From assembly GCA_963930775.1 (NCBI GenBank), contig OZ005695.1:5270001-5334000 (forward strand): a stretch of DNA of 64,000 nucleotides. The letters are read 5' to 3'. Within the stretch, counting starts at the first letter, position 1. Each line of letters starts with the position of its first letter. The notes beneath the pieces are model-generated. The model made no database searches. It saw only the letters and a list, made by a program, of their open reading frames with translations, and was not told where the DNA came from. The stretch comes from Cliona cf. orientalis (Eukaryota > Porifera > Demospongiae > Clionaida > Clionaidae). This document shows, piece after piece, positions 53,020 through 63,909 of the stretch. The translations under genes and the position numbers were made by a program.

Positions 53020-54775
53020 ATAAGCGCATACAGCTGTTAAGCCAGCGGTCCAATTGTTGCAAATCCAGGAAGTGCATCCGGTGGCACATTCCAGTGCATG
53101 CAATTTTTGCCATTTTTTATCTCTTTTTCTTACCTGTCCTATCTAGGCCATCTTTCACTTCTAGGATTCCAAACAAATACCAGAAGACGGAGGAACTCTT
53201 CTACTCTCTGCTCGTTCAAGTCATATAACCCGGAGACATCCATGAGCTCCATGGCGACTGCTTTTGTGCATGCTACTCTCAAGCGCTCACAAAAAGTACC
53301 TCGCGCAAGAAGTGGCACGTTTTGGTTCCCTAGGATGGATTCCCATGATTCAAGAACCATTCAATAGCTCTTGTGTTGCTCTGCAATATAACACTGGAAT
53401 GAAATTTTTCCATTGAGCGGTTCCAAAGTTACATGCTGTTAAAAATAGCATAAAATTTTGTTATTTCAGCATAGAAACATTAAGTAAAATACATAATAAA
53501 TCAATAATAAAGCTTTCTAGGTGGTACAAAGATATTATGCAGCTATCAAAGGCCTTCTTGAAGGTTTGCAGAAGGTTAAAGCTTTTACAACCAGTCTCCT
53601 ATGCCATCATGACATGACACATTGACAGCTACAGTTGACAGAGAAAGTGCTCAAGCAGCCACAGAGATGGTGCGAGGATCTAGACCGAGTAGCTAGTTCT
53701 CTCAGCACCTCAGAAGATAGCTTCAAAACGAAAGCTAAACCTGAGGCCTAGGCAGCACCTTCTCTTTGGCAGTGGAACTCCATTGCTCCCCCATCTCACC
53801 ATCTCATACTCATTGATAGATGACCATCACCTAACAGATTGTGCACGTGTGTGTAAGAGGGAGAGAGTGAAAGAAAAGAGGGAGGGAGAGGGAGAGACAG
53901 AGACAGGTGGGACCTGGGAAAAGTGCTATTTTATCCTCCATGGAAGTGAACTTGCATTTTTCAGCTTCAATATCAGCTGATTTACACAAATTAAGGCATA
54001 GGTATATTCTATTCTTTTGCTATTTCAGCTGGTAAGGCTCACCCTCATCCCTGGACTTTATTATTTGCCTGATACAGAAGTTACGTAGGTACTTGCCTCA
54101 CACACAGTAGTCTTAGTCGCCAGACTACACTAGACTATACCAAACAATTCCGTCCAGATTCTTCTTGAAATTTGAATAAAAGAAACTAACCATTTAAATG
54201 ATGATGTCTACTCCCTAGAGACTTGGAGCTTCATAATGAGCACTCCCCTCCTTGGCATGCACTGAATAAATCATCAGACACTCGACAAAACTTCGTGAAG
54301 ACATGGAGAATACCACACGGTTTTACTGAAGTTTTCCGATTTTTGATGCCGTATAACTCTGGAACCACTCAATGGAAAAATTTCATTCCTGTCTTATATT
54401 GTAGAGCAACACGAGCTATTGAATGGTTCTTGAATCATGGGAATCCATTCTAGGGAACCAAAACATACCACTTTTTGTGTGAGGCACTGTTTGTGAGCGC
54501 TTCCGAGTATCATGCACAAAAGCGGTCGCCACGGAGCTCATGAATGTCTCCGGGTTATGGGACTTGAATGAGCAGAAAGTAAAAGAGTTTCTCTATCTTC
54601 TGGTCTTTGTTTGGAGTCCCTATAAGTGAAAGATGGCCTAGATAGAACAGGTAAGAATAATAGATATAAAACGGCAAAAATTGCATGCACTGGAATGTGC
54701 CACCGGATGTACTTCCTGGATCTGCAATGCTTGTACGTGTTTTGGACCGCTGGCTTATGGACTGTATACTTTATT
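53020..54775. mobile_element. Family M element with about 400-bp TIRs
   Basis: The left arm (53020-53445: GTTAAGCCAGCGGTCC, CATCCGGTGGCACATTCCAG, TTACCTGTCCTATCTAGGCC, CCATTGAGCGGTTCC) is inverted at about 54340-54775. Arms differ at roughly one base in ten. The 900-base centre has (GA)-rich tracts near 53860-53905. A fragment of the family is at 15945. The arms carry a peptide-coding frame (next entry). Confidence 0.8.
53139..53360 (-). CDS. 73-codon ORF in the left arm of the M element
   Basis: MVLESWESILGNQNVPLLAR, then GTFCERLRVACTKAVAMELM, DVSGLYDLNEQRVEEFLRLL and VFVWNPRSERWPR, stop. The inverted right arm encodes the same peptide with most changes synonymous or conservative but with internal stops, so only the left copy is open. 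I do not recognise the family. A GTAAGAA donor-like sequence follows in both arms, and the frame may have been an exon. Confidence 0.35.
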   Translation of the reverse strand: MVLESWESILGNQNVPLLARGTFCERLRVACTKAVAMELMDVSGLYDLNEQRVEEFLRLLVFVWNPRSERWPR

Positions 54776-54779
54776 CCAG

Positions 54780-55500
54780 CATCCTGGTGGGACATTGAAT
54801 TATTCTTCCTCGTCTCCAGGATCTACTGTCACTATCTACTAGTCTAGCATATGTATCATGTACATTTGCATACAGTTTTATTAATGCATGTATAAAAGTA
54901 GAAGCAAAATTAGGAGAGGCAGTAACAAACGCACTAGAACAAGAGTGATAGTGATGGAAACTTAATACTATGAGACTTCCGACACTACAAGTGGTTCATG
55001 TTCATCAAACTTGCAATCCTTGATTCTGTTGAATCAACTACCATAGTAACCCATGCAAGCCGGGTAAGCGCCTATGTGCCGCGTTTCAAGGGGTCAGTGT
55101 ATGTCTGCTTGTACACAGTACTGTAGAATCCCACGATTACACCCCCATTTGTATGCTAGTATTGAGCAAAAACGGAGAGAGGGCTTATATGTGGGATCCT
55201 TACATTTCCGTGTGATGACCATTACTGACCATCTAATGCTATGGATGTGCGATCCTTGTACTTTCTCTGGCAGTTTGATGAGAAAACGCTAAAGTAAGGC
55301 ATAATATGATGATCATCAATACTATGTGAGGAAGTGACTTGCATGGGTATCACTATAAATAATTTCGGTAGCTTGATTGGAACTTTGTGAGAGTTCCGCT
55401 AGTATTGTAGTATCTGTTTCCAGCCACCTCACACTATGATTGTAATCAGTGAAAACTTTAAGAGTATAGGTCAGACATGACAGTGTTGGTCCAAGGCATG
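54780..55500. other. No gene recognised; family T fragment
   Basis: ACCATAGTAACCCATGCAAG through GCCGCGTTTCAAGGGG at 55038-55095 is a T-family arm. Nothing else is assignable. Confidence 0.45.
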
Positions 55501-55507
55501 CCTTATC

Positions 55508-55625
55508 TCCAAACATTGGCTCAGTGGATAGAGCACCATATTATAGTTCATGTATATATGCCATAGAGGCCCTGCATAAGCCTGGTACCCGAACACACCA
55601 TGAGTTCAAGCTTGATTACTCCGAT
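55508..55625 (+). repeat. tRNA-derived SINE-like head
   Basis: TGGCTCAGTGGATAGAGCAC (55515-55534) is an excellent A box. CATGAGTTCAAGCTTG about 70 bases later is a fair B box (GAGTTCAAGC). No cloverleaf closes, and the A-B spacing is too long for a functional tRNA. Confidence 0.45.
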
Positions 55626-55894
55626 AAGTGCAAATCCCATGGCAGTCTTTTGATAGCTAGGGTATCTTCTTTTGCATCACACACTATTGAACATGCACCA
55701 GTGGGATTTATCTCGAGATATAGCTGCAGGTAACCAGCACCTCGACTGACCTGCGAATGAAGCCACGCCCTCGTTATCTCGATGCCGAAGCTGGCTGATT
55801 GTGGCAAACTTGAAAGAAGGCTGTATAGAACCAAGTAGCGACGAAAAACTAGGGGGCATATTTTAGAGGCCAGTAATTTTACTGTTTGTAAGTA

Positions 55895-57296
55895 ACCCAC
55901 GGGTGTTTCAACGCGGCACTTAGTCTTTAATTAGAATTTACGGTACGGTTGTAAATTTCAATTACGCGCATAGCAACGCGAACTCATTAGCGACCTTAGT
56001 GGTTGCTATATATACTACCAGAGCCTTTTACCATAGAAGGCAATAAAAACAGTCTTAAAATAGCAAACAAAGTCTCCTGATTCACTCAAGACCCAGTGCG
56101 CAAATATAGAACGCTTTATACTGTTGTGCGCATAGGTACAACGGTTGCCACCCCTGAACAAGATTTTTACAATGGTCATGTTTGACAGCCTATAGTGCAT
56201 CTCCTGAAGTTTTCCTGGCTTCTTCTCCACTTCTAGCAGATAGCTGAAGGCTTAACAAATCCAGACATACCATGAGTCACTTGCTACTATTTTTTTTACA
56301 TGTGGATATCAAGGTCCAAAAATTCACGAATAATCACTAATAAATACACTGAAACAAGCTAATCTACAGATCCAGCAGCATCATGAGACACCAGTGGAGT
56401 TCCCTGAGACTCAATAAAGGTGTTGTGGAATGAAGTCTTGCCTAGCCAGGCCTAATAGTCCTGCTGAGTGTGTGTAAATGTATGATAGTACTGAAATATG
56501 CAATGTCGTGATGTATTGTACACAAAATGCTTATTGCACATGGCATGAGAGAGTAACAGGCAAAGACAGAAGGGAAAAAAGATGGAGAAAGAGAGGGAGT
56601 GAGGGATAGGGGGGATAGAGAGAGAGAGTGGGTAAGAGAAGAGAGATGTACCCTTGCATGTTCACTGCATTATATTGACTATTAGGCCTATACGAATACA
56701 TGGAGTATACAAACCCCCACAATATCCTCCCAAGAACTGAAATACACAGGTTTTGAATGTTACCTGAGGCTGTTTTATCAACTAACTGCCTCTACACAAC
56801 AAAACTACCTTCATTCCGGGCTTACCATTCTCACAAACGGCCAGAAACCATAGTCAGAGCTTGTAAATTTCAATAATTTTCCATCGCATAAAACACCAAC
56901 TAAAAAAATAAGTAACAACACATACTATGGCTTACAGGTAACTTCAGTCATAGCACAAGGCTACTCAAAAACTCACCTTGGCAGGAAAACTTCACAAGAG
57001 CCAGCATAGGCTGTCAAAGAGACCCATCACAAAAAGATTAGTGTGCGCGCGGAGCCATAACTCGATGTAGGAATGTCGTAGAAGAGTCAACCTTGGACCA
57101 CTCAACTCAGCTTGAGTTGCTCCATCTTGCTATGCTGTGGATAACCACGTGTTTTTAACGATATTCACAGCATACCAGTGCAAAGTGCATAGAGTGGTTG
57201 CTAGGAAAGTGCATCCCTCATTGCTAGGTGTAGGAAAAAATTATGCGTGGGCGACTAAGTGTCCGCATGCGTATTGCGCTGAAACACCCGTGAACC
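55895..57296. mobile_element. 1.4-kb inverted-repeat element with exon-like interior
   Basis: Ends CCACGGGTGTTTCAACGCGG and CGCTGAAACACCCGTGAACC pair. The second-order arms (AGCCAGGAAAACTTCAGGAG...TATAGGCTGTCAAAC minus; GGCAGGAAAACTTCACAAGA...CATAGGCTGTCAAAG plus) also pair. AGTA flanks both sides. Two well-formed minus-strand exons lie inside. Possibly a transposon carrying a captured or own spliced gene. Confidence 0.55.
56826..57007 (-). CDS. Candidate first two exons of an unidentified gene
   Basis: Minus strand, exons 56977-57007 and 56826-56899, with donor CAAG|GTGAGT, acceptor TTTTTTTAG and donor AATG|GTAAGC. They read MLALVKFSCQVGVLCDGKLL then KFTSSDYGFWPFVRM. An in-frame stop precedes the ATG, so it is the start if the gene is real. 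The 'M-x-ALVKF' opening resembles the N-termini of BEN-type and related proteins in cnidarians, a weak recollection. A possible third exon ends near 56360. Both exons lie inside an inverted-repeat element. Confidence 0.35.
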
Positions 57297-57329
57297 AGTA
57301 TAATTGACAGTTCACTGAGCTGATCAGCT

Positions 57330-57680
57330 GAGCACTCGAGCAGATCCTGGATGCACCGGCGCACGGGCCCCAATGACATCAGTCACATAATTTCACCATG
57401 GCAATACTGTATGAGCGTGTGCATTATATATATGACAAAATGATGAATCAGACACCCACTCGTAAAATGTGCTGTACACACCCCCAATTAAATCGTTGAC
57501 GAGCATGCCACAGACGTGTGCACTCCAAAATGGAGTGGATTTACACTCAAATCAAGGTGATCGTTCATGGTAGTCCTGGAAAGCAGAAAGAAAGAAAGAA
57601 AGATTGAAAAATTGCCATTTTTTAACATCTGGTTCTGGCATGTACAATTGTTTTGATGAATGATCTTGATCTGGATAGAT
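57330..57680. repeat. Family L fragment
   Basis: Shares ATTTCACCATGGCAA, GGAGTGGATTTACACTCAAA and the minus-strand segment [18 protein letters not shown] with 13965-14030. (AAAG)n at 57583-57602. Confidence 0.55.
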
Positions 57681-57897
57681 ACGATCACTGAATTTTAGAT
57701 ATCCAGCTCTACCAAATACTCTATCAATTCCAGTTGAAATTGTTCTGTTGAAAGTTGATCTTAGGTCTACCAGAAGAGGTACATACATGTATACTCTATC
57801 AAGAAAGGAAAGTAGAAATGCTGCAAGGCTAAAGTTAACAAAATCATGGATATACATACACTAAGTAATACAAAAATCTATAAAGACTTGTACATAC

Positions 57898-57956
57898 TGT
57901 CACATCAATGGTTATATCTCCTGATCCCATCAATGTCCCAAACGTAATTTTAGACA
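57898..57956 (-). other. Isolated exon-like segment
   Basis: Acceptor TGGTTTAG|TGTCT, donor GTGACA|GTATGT. The only open frame through it reads SKITFGTLMGSGDITIDVT. No in-frame continuation was found to the left, so it may be a lone decayed or captured exon. Confidence 0.25.
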
Positions 57957-58010
57957 CTAAACCATTTTAGTTTAAATTACTTGTAAAAAAATTTCAAGGA
58001 AAATAAAATA

Positions 58011-58526
58011 CCGTAAAGTCTGGTTAATAACCACATGCACTTATCACTCTCAGTGGTAAGGGAATATTATGCACCTATTAGACGATATGCACTTCTTAGA
58101 GAGTGTTACTTTGCAACTGCCAGCACGTTTGAGCGCTCAATCGCAAAGCTAGCAAGTTATGAATCCAGCAATTCTTGGAATAAGCTCTAAAATACATTTA
58201 GTTCGTGGGAGTATGATCGGAAGTCATCGGTGGAAGAAAAGCATGGAAAGATAGCCGACTTCTTTAGCAAAACTCGCTTTGAAGTTGAGGTCAAGAGTCC
58301 GAACCTATCTCGGTGGAATATTGCAGTGTTGAGTATAGCCGATCTCATGCAGCTGGCTATCTGAAAATAGGTTGGTAAACTAATTCTAGCCATGTAGAAC
58401 ATGGACAACTCTTGATTGAATGGTGTCGTCTGCATTGGGCGCATGCGCTTATTAGACAATACTTAACAACAAGAACGAAGTATGTGCTTATTAAAAAATA
58501 TACACTTAAGCAAGCAGATTTTACAG
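58011..58526. repeat. Family A element, diverged copy
   Basis: CCGTAAAGTCTGGTTAATAA at the left and AGCAAGCAGATTTTACAG at the right. The interior (AGCTCTAAAATACATTTAGT, GATCGGAAGTCATCGGTGG) is in reverse orientation to 29220-29440 of the 29037 copy. Confidence 0.75.
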
Positions 58527-58529
58527 TAA

Positions 58530-59150
58530 CCATTTTCCCATAGATTAACATCAAAATACTCGTTGACCTTTATATTTGAACGACCTAATTAATTAAACTA
58601 GAGGTCTCTAGAGCACAAAATCCTCAGCGCGTTGCATGACATTCGCTGCACAAGCAGGCGATGAAAATAGTAGCTTCCCTTTACCCACTTTCGATATTGC
58701 GCATAGAAAAGGGTAAAAGGACTAACTGCGTGAAGGCTGGGGGCAAGGCTAATGTGTTGTTCAAGGTTAAACAGCTCACAGCAGCAACAACCTTGATGTG
58801 TTGTATTGAACTCCACACTCATGGCAATGCCTACATGTATCATGTCAGCTTCCAACCTCCGGGAGTCCTTGGGGACAATGACCATAATATAATGCATGCA
58901 ATGACTGTCATGCCGGCCAAGTCAGCACTGCCATAGTGCTCTGATCAGTAATGAGCTAGTTGTCTTGTTTGATCTGCACGTATAGCTAACCATACATACC
59001 CTTCGAATTATGTTGATTCAAGGGAGCTGACACGCTAAGAAAAAAATATATATATCTGAAAGCTACCTCAAAGTCGAGCTACATAGCATACCTACATCTA
59101 GCCTTGTCCCCAGGCTCCCCTCAAGTTCTCAATATTGCATGGTATAGTTT
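58530..59150. other. No gene recognised
   Basis: A 91-codon plus frame (58661-58936) has no recognisable content. A TAGCCTTGTCCCCAGGCTCC end-like motif lies at about 59100. Confidence 0.35.
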
Positions 59151-59159
59151 CTTTTTTTC

Positions 59160-60620
59160 AAGGGAGCCGACACACTAAGCAGAAAAAATTGTCCAGAAAA
59201 CACCACATAGTACTTGTAGATTGCATAGGAGAGCCACACGAACTCATAATAGCACTATACAATGCAGCAGGCATCCAGACAATCTATGCAATGTTTTGTA
59301 GAGGGTCGTCAACGTACCCACGCTCCCATAAATTTCTATTGGCAAACATTGCAAATGCATGGCTTCCTATACAAATACTTGTATAGGGAAACTTTAAAGT
59401 GCCATAACTTTAATTTAAAAGTGTGAAGCAAAATTCCGTCTGGTCAAACCTACATGTATTTCTTCGACCCTTTCTGTGTTGCCATGTAAAAGTTATGTCC
59501 CCAAGTATGAATTAGATTTTAAAGTTTCTTTTTTTTTCAAGTGAGCCAACACACTTAGCATAAGAATTATCCGGAAACAACCACATGCATGTAGTTGAGC
59601 TAGATCATATAGTAAAGCCATACAAGAAAACATGGATCATCAATACAGAAAACGAGCACAGTTGATACCATGGAGGCAGTTGCAGCACCCTTGCGGACTG
59701 TCATCAGGCCATGTTCTCAATATAATGGAGTAGGAATGGGGGGGGGGGGGTGGGTGGTGGGTGGTGGCAGGGGTACTTCAGATGCATTCCCCCCAATAAA
59801 TAATCAGGCTTAACCCTCTGTATAATATTACATCATGTACACTGTACATATGTATATGTACATGTATGAGACACAAAATTAGCAAATGACCAGTATTAAT
59901 TATCATTATTATTGAACATATATGTTCAATAATAATTGTGGTTCAGAAACCAATACCTGTACCAGTGGCCCATGTAATTGCTTCCTACTCCACTGCAGTA
60001 CTCAAGGTCACCATACATGTACATGTAGATAACACACACACAAGGGGAACAGCATGAAACATATGCTTCTCTAGCAAGTCTATGTTGGTTTCCCACACAT
60101 CCATGCATGCATAAATTATATAAAACTATATGCATGGCTGTACTTGTAGCCCACCTACCTCTCAGCAAAAAAAGGAGAGAGCTACTGTTGTGGCTGATTC
60201 TTCAGTAAGCCTCTGAATACAATGCCAGCTGGTATATCTAGCCTAGCAAAACTCAAAATGTACATTGCAAATGTGTGGCTCCCCATTTAAAAATTAATTC
60301 CACCAAGTGCTCCCAACCCCCCATGAATTACTTTAGTTTCTACTTAGTGTGTAACAAGGAGCTAACACACTAAGCAGAAAGAAATATTGTCTGGATATAC
60401 CACCACATAGTTGCATAGTATAGAGCCATACAATGCAAGCAGGCATCAAAGTACACGGTATTCAGTAAAGGGTTGTCAACGTACATGCATGTACCCCACG
60501 CACCCATAATTTTTTATCAGCAAACATTATAAATGCATGCATGGCTTCCATATGGGAAACTTCAACAAAACTTTCTCATATCAAACCATTTTCAACCATT
60601 CTGCGTGCTGGTGTAAAAGT
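59160..60620. repeat. Family C copies, three, one expanded by insertion
   Basis: Starts at 59160, 59538 and 60354 (AAGGGAGCCGACACACTAAG type); ends near 59515, 60350 (TTTCTACTTAGTGTGTAAC) and 60620. The second is split by about 600 bases, including a poly-G run at 59741 and TACATGTACATGTAG near 60014. Confidence 0.65.
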
Positions 60621-60728
60621 ATGCATAGTATTAACGATAATGCGGTACAGGGTCGAAAATTATTTAACGCGAAAATTTATCATAATATGAAATATTTTGT
60701 ACATGAAATATTCGCGACTTATGGTATA

Positions 60729-61168
60729 CCGTACGGTGGATAATTTTCGTGGATGCTAATTTTCTTGGAAAGTGTGAAAATGCCCTCAAAATTAATTTTC
60801 GTGGTTTTAAATTTCGTGACAGCAACCAGTCCAGGGGTGTGGCACAGCGATGATGTACACATCTCGCTCACAATCTTCTTTGTTACATGTACTTACAGAG
60901 ACTTGGACAAAATTAATAACATACATGAGATAGAAGAGTATTTAGTATTGAAGACACTATCAGCTGGATAACATTGCTTGCTAACACTGGGAAGTGTTGA
61001 CCGTACTGCCACGATGTTTGTGGCCGCGCCCATCATCATGGACTCGCGATCGCATACTACTGTATCACAGTAGGCATTAATTTTTGTGGGTGGGAAAATT
61101 TCGTGATTGCCAAGTCAACCATGAAAATAACGAAAATTAGCACCCCACGAAAATTATCCGCCATACGG
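60729..61168. repeat. Family B2 element, best-preserved copy
   Basis: CCGTACGGTGGATAATTTTC / AAATTATCCGCCATACGG termini with TA on both sides. It contains the full B2 body, including GTGACAGCAACCAGTCCAGG and GGCCGCGCCCATCATCATGG. Confidence 0.88.
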
Positions 61169-61189
61169 TACATGTAGTACAGTACACTG

Positions 61190-61497
61190 CATTACAGAGC
61201 CATACAATGCAAGCAGGCACCCCATACGCATAATCTGAGAAAGTCGGATAAAGTTTTTTACGTTTGAAGCCACGCCCACCATGTGCATGGGCGGGAAACA
61301 TCACAAATGCATGGCTTCCCTATACAAACATATGGAAAAACTTCCAAACTTTAATTCTAAGGTGTGAATCAAAATTCATCCTTGAAGAAAATTTCCAGGT
61401 GCAGTCTATTCTGCATGCTTATGTGAATAATTTGTCATGAATTGTTTCCCAGAGTCTCAAACATAAATTAGCCTTTTTTCTACTTAGTATGTAATGA
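61190..61497. repeat. Family C MITE, 5' truncated
   Basis: Starts within the family at CAGAGCCATACAATGCAAGC and ends TTTTTTCTACTTAGTATGTA. Confidence 0.7.
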
Positions 61498-61514
61498 TGT
61501 GGAATGACCCAGTT

Positions 61515-61981
61515 CAGGGTTGCATACAGAGGGGGGGGGGGGGGGGGGGGACACACTGGGATCCCCCCACCAAAAAAAAAATTCCATAATAATTACATCC
61601 CTAGCAACAATTTACTTTTCTGAAACAGTAAGGATATCGAATTGTGAGATTTGGCACAGATACAGGTGAATGGTTCTATAAATATTTAAGTTTGTCATCT
61701 GTTTTCATTTTCAAGTTATGCCACTTCAAAGAATTTGACGATTACGTAACATTGCATAACTTAAGTATGTTACATAGTGACCCTTTACCATATACAATGA
61801 AGCTACTAGGGATATGGTAATCGTTTCATATAATGTAATACAGCACAATGATTACATACATAAGCAAGAAGACTCTGTTCATTATCACTGCATTATTGTG
61901 TGATTTATTTACTAGTGTACGTATTCCCCCCCCCCCCCCCCCCCCCCCCCCCAAGAAAAAAAAATCCTGTATGCAACCCTG
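61515..61981. mobile_element. hAT5-like element (CAGGGTTGCATACAG ends) with poly-G/poly-C tracts
   Basis: TIR CAGGGTTGCATACAG / CTGTATGCAACCCTG, with a perfect 5-bp duplication CAGTT (61510-61514, 61982-61986). Just inside each end is a homopolymer: G20+ near 61530-61550 and C27 near 61926-61952. Their inverted placement makes them part of the TIR. Confidence 0.85.
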
Positions 61982-61987
61982 CAGTTA

Positions 61988-62078
61988 TATTCCCGGTAAG
62001 TGCCCATGCAGGCCAAGATTGTGATTGATGTTTATTTAAGCACCCATGGGCGCTTATATACCCGGGACACTATGGTAG
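61988..62078. repeat. Family T fragment
   Basis: CCCGGTAAGTGCCCATGCAG and ATGGGCGCTTATATACCCGG...ACACTATGG, as in 17839-18016, immediately beside the hAT5-like duplication. Confidence 0.55.
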
Positions 62079-62079
62079 T

Positions 62080-62935
62080 TGTGCTATTCACAAATGTAGT
62101 CTTCTTTCATCATAGACCTTTGCTTTCATTGCCTCAACTTTCCCGTAGCATGGACACAGGCTTGAGTAGCTAGATCCTCGATCAGCTGCTCTACATGATG
62201 TGTTTGATGCATGCACTGTTGGGCTTATACAAAATTTTATTTTTTGATACGAATATTTTACTCAAACTTTAACCCATACCTTGAATCTATTGCTCATGCG
62301 AGGTGTTTTAAATCCCGGGTACACTGTCTATATCATCTATGGTTAAGGGGAGAAGTAATCGGTAGCCCAGTTCAATTCGATCAAACAATATGGAATGCTG
62401 CGTACGAGAGCATCATGAGTATTTGGGCTTCCAACCATTGGTGAGAGATTATCTTGCACCAAAAGAGAAATATTGAAGGATTGGTACATAGTAAAAGTTG
62501 AGCGAGTGGCATGTTGTCAACTGAGTTATTCCAAAGACCACACCCACACCCACCAATTTGCTTCGTGATGTGCAATTACAATTGTGTGTGCAAAGTACAA
62601 AAGTGATTTAGTAATTGGCAGATTTTAATTTGTTGGTTGGCTGGTTGATCTGCCAAACTGCCAAATGTTCCGGTTATAATATGATTATTATGGTATGTCG
62701 CGCACCCGTTTTTAACGATTTCAGTAGATGGATCTCATAGTATTTGCATTGAATGTACTATCAAACTATGGCTCTTCTCTTACCTCATGCAATGTCATAT
62801 TATAGGAACTGCAAGTATTTGTAAAGAAACTTCTTCCCACGTAAGTTATATTAAATCTGTGAGCTATTCCCTTGCATGAGAACTACTGTGAGGAGGCACA
62901 TTGATCCCATACGTAGTACAGATTCTTTTTCATCC
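62080..62935. other. No gene recognised; one exon-like segment
   Basis: TATTATAG|GAACTGCAAGTATTTG ... CTTCCCAC|GTAAGT at about 62806-62839 has both splice signals and an open frame (ELQVFVKKLLP), but no partner exon could be found. Confidence 0.3.
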
Positions 62936-62939
62936 AAAT

Positions 62940-63400
62940 CTAGAAGTAATTAATCCTCAGCCATGTGCGAGGGTTATGTTAGTCATTCTGTGTATCTTCT
63001 GTTACTGCTACATACCTGGTTTATACATTGAAAACAAGGTGCCATTAGGCTTACTATGGCATTTTCAAGATATACGGATTTCATTGAAAATGCTTTGTTT
63101 AAATGTTTTGGCGACATTTACTGACGGCCACTGCCTTTTTTACTGCTTAATGAGCTGTCGATGGATAAAAAAGATAGTGATTGCTTCATAAAAGAAGAGT
63201 ATTGTTTACATGTAGGTCTAGCAATGGCTCGTACATGTATACTTCGACTGACTCATCCCTATGGCCACAGTAGGCTATTAACTAGTACGCTTCTTGGCCT
63301 TACTTTCTTCATATGCACTACATCTGCAGATCTGGCATGCACGTGGTTCTATTTTGTAATGGTGTGCAATCGGTATTGCTACAGTTCAGCATTAAAGCAC
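62940..63400 (+). repeat. Repeat N, copy 2
   Basis: Direct repeat of 33100-33550; sequence identity is interrupted by small indels. An open frame of up to 150 codons runs through it and past a G19 tract (63428-63446), but it is not shared with copy 1 and is likely fortuitous. Confidence 0.65.
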
Positions 63401-63777
63401 CAGGTTCTTCACAGGGTTCTATCTATGGGGGGGGGGGGGGGGGGGCAGGGGGGAAGCTCCCCCCTCCCCCCAAAGCACCCAGCTTCTCCCCCAAAGAAGA
63501 GTAGCAAGACAAAAAAAAAGAGAGAGGGAGGAGATGGGGAACGTATACTATTTGAAATACATGTAAATAGCATTCTTCTGAATTATGTCAAAGAGTATGC
63601 ATGTTATACCTAAAACCCACAAGTGCCTATTAGATCATAGCTGCATCATGTACAAATACTGTAATTTGATTGGCTACTGACAGGTATCTATATCTCATAG
63701 TCACCTACAAGATTTTCATAGTCACCTACAAGTTTTGCCCTCTGGCTCTAGCAATACAAAGCTATATAATCTAAACT

Positions 63778-63909
63778 TGTTAGACACTGTTTAGTCATGA
63801 TTTAGAAGACCTCAGGGCTCTCATAGAACCCTCGCTTCGCTCGGGATTCTATATTATGGAGTCCTTCAGTCTTCTAAATCACACAGAAACCTCCTAAACA
63901 GTGTCTAAC
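63778..63909. repeat. Small MITE (GTTAGACACTGTTTAG ends)
   Basis: GTTAGACACTGTTTAG / CTAAACAGTGTCTAAC termini, with a second inverted pair GATTTAGAAGACC / TCTTCTAAATC inside and a central CCCTCGCTTCGCTCGGG hairpin; 132 bp in total. Confidence 0.8.

Noticed and set aside
55508-55625. A functional tRNA gene at the TGGCTCAGTGGATAGAGCAC A box
   Set aside because: A-B box spacing is too long and no acceptor or anticodon stems pair; a SINE head is more likely.
63161-63613. 150-codon frame through repeat N and a poly-G tract
   Set aside because: Contains a glycine run encoded by G19 and is not conserved in the other N copy at 33100.
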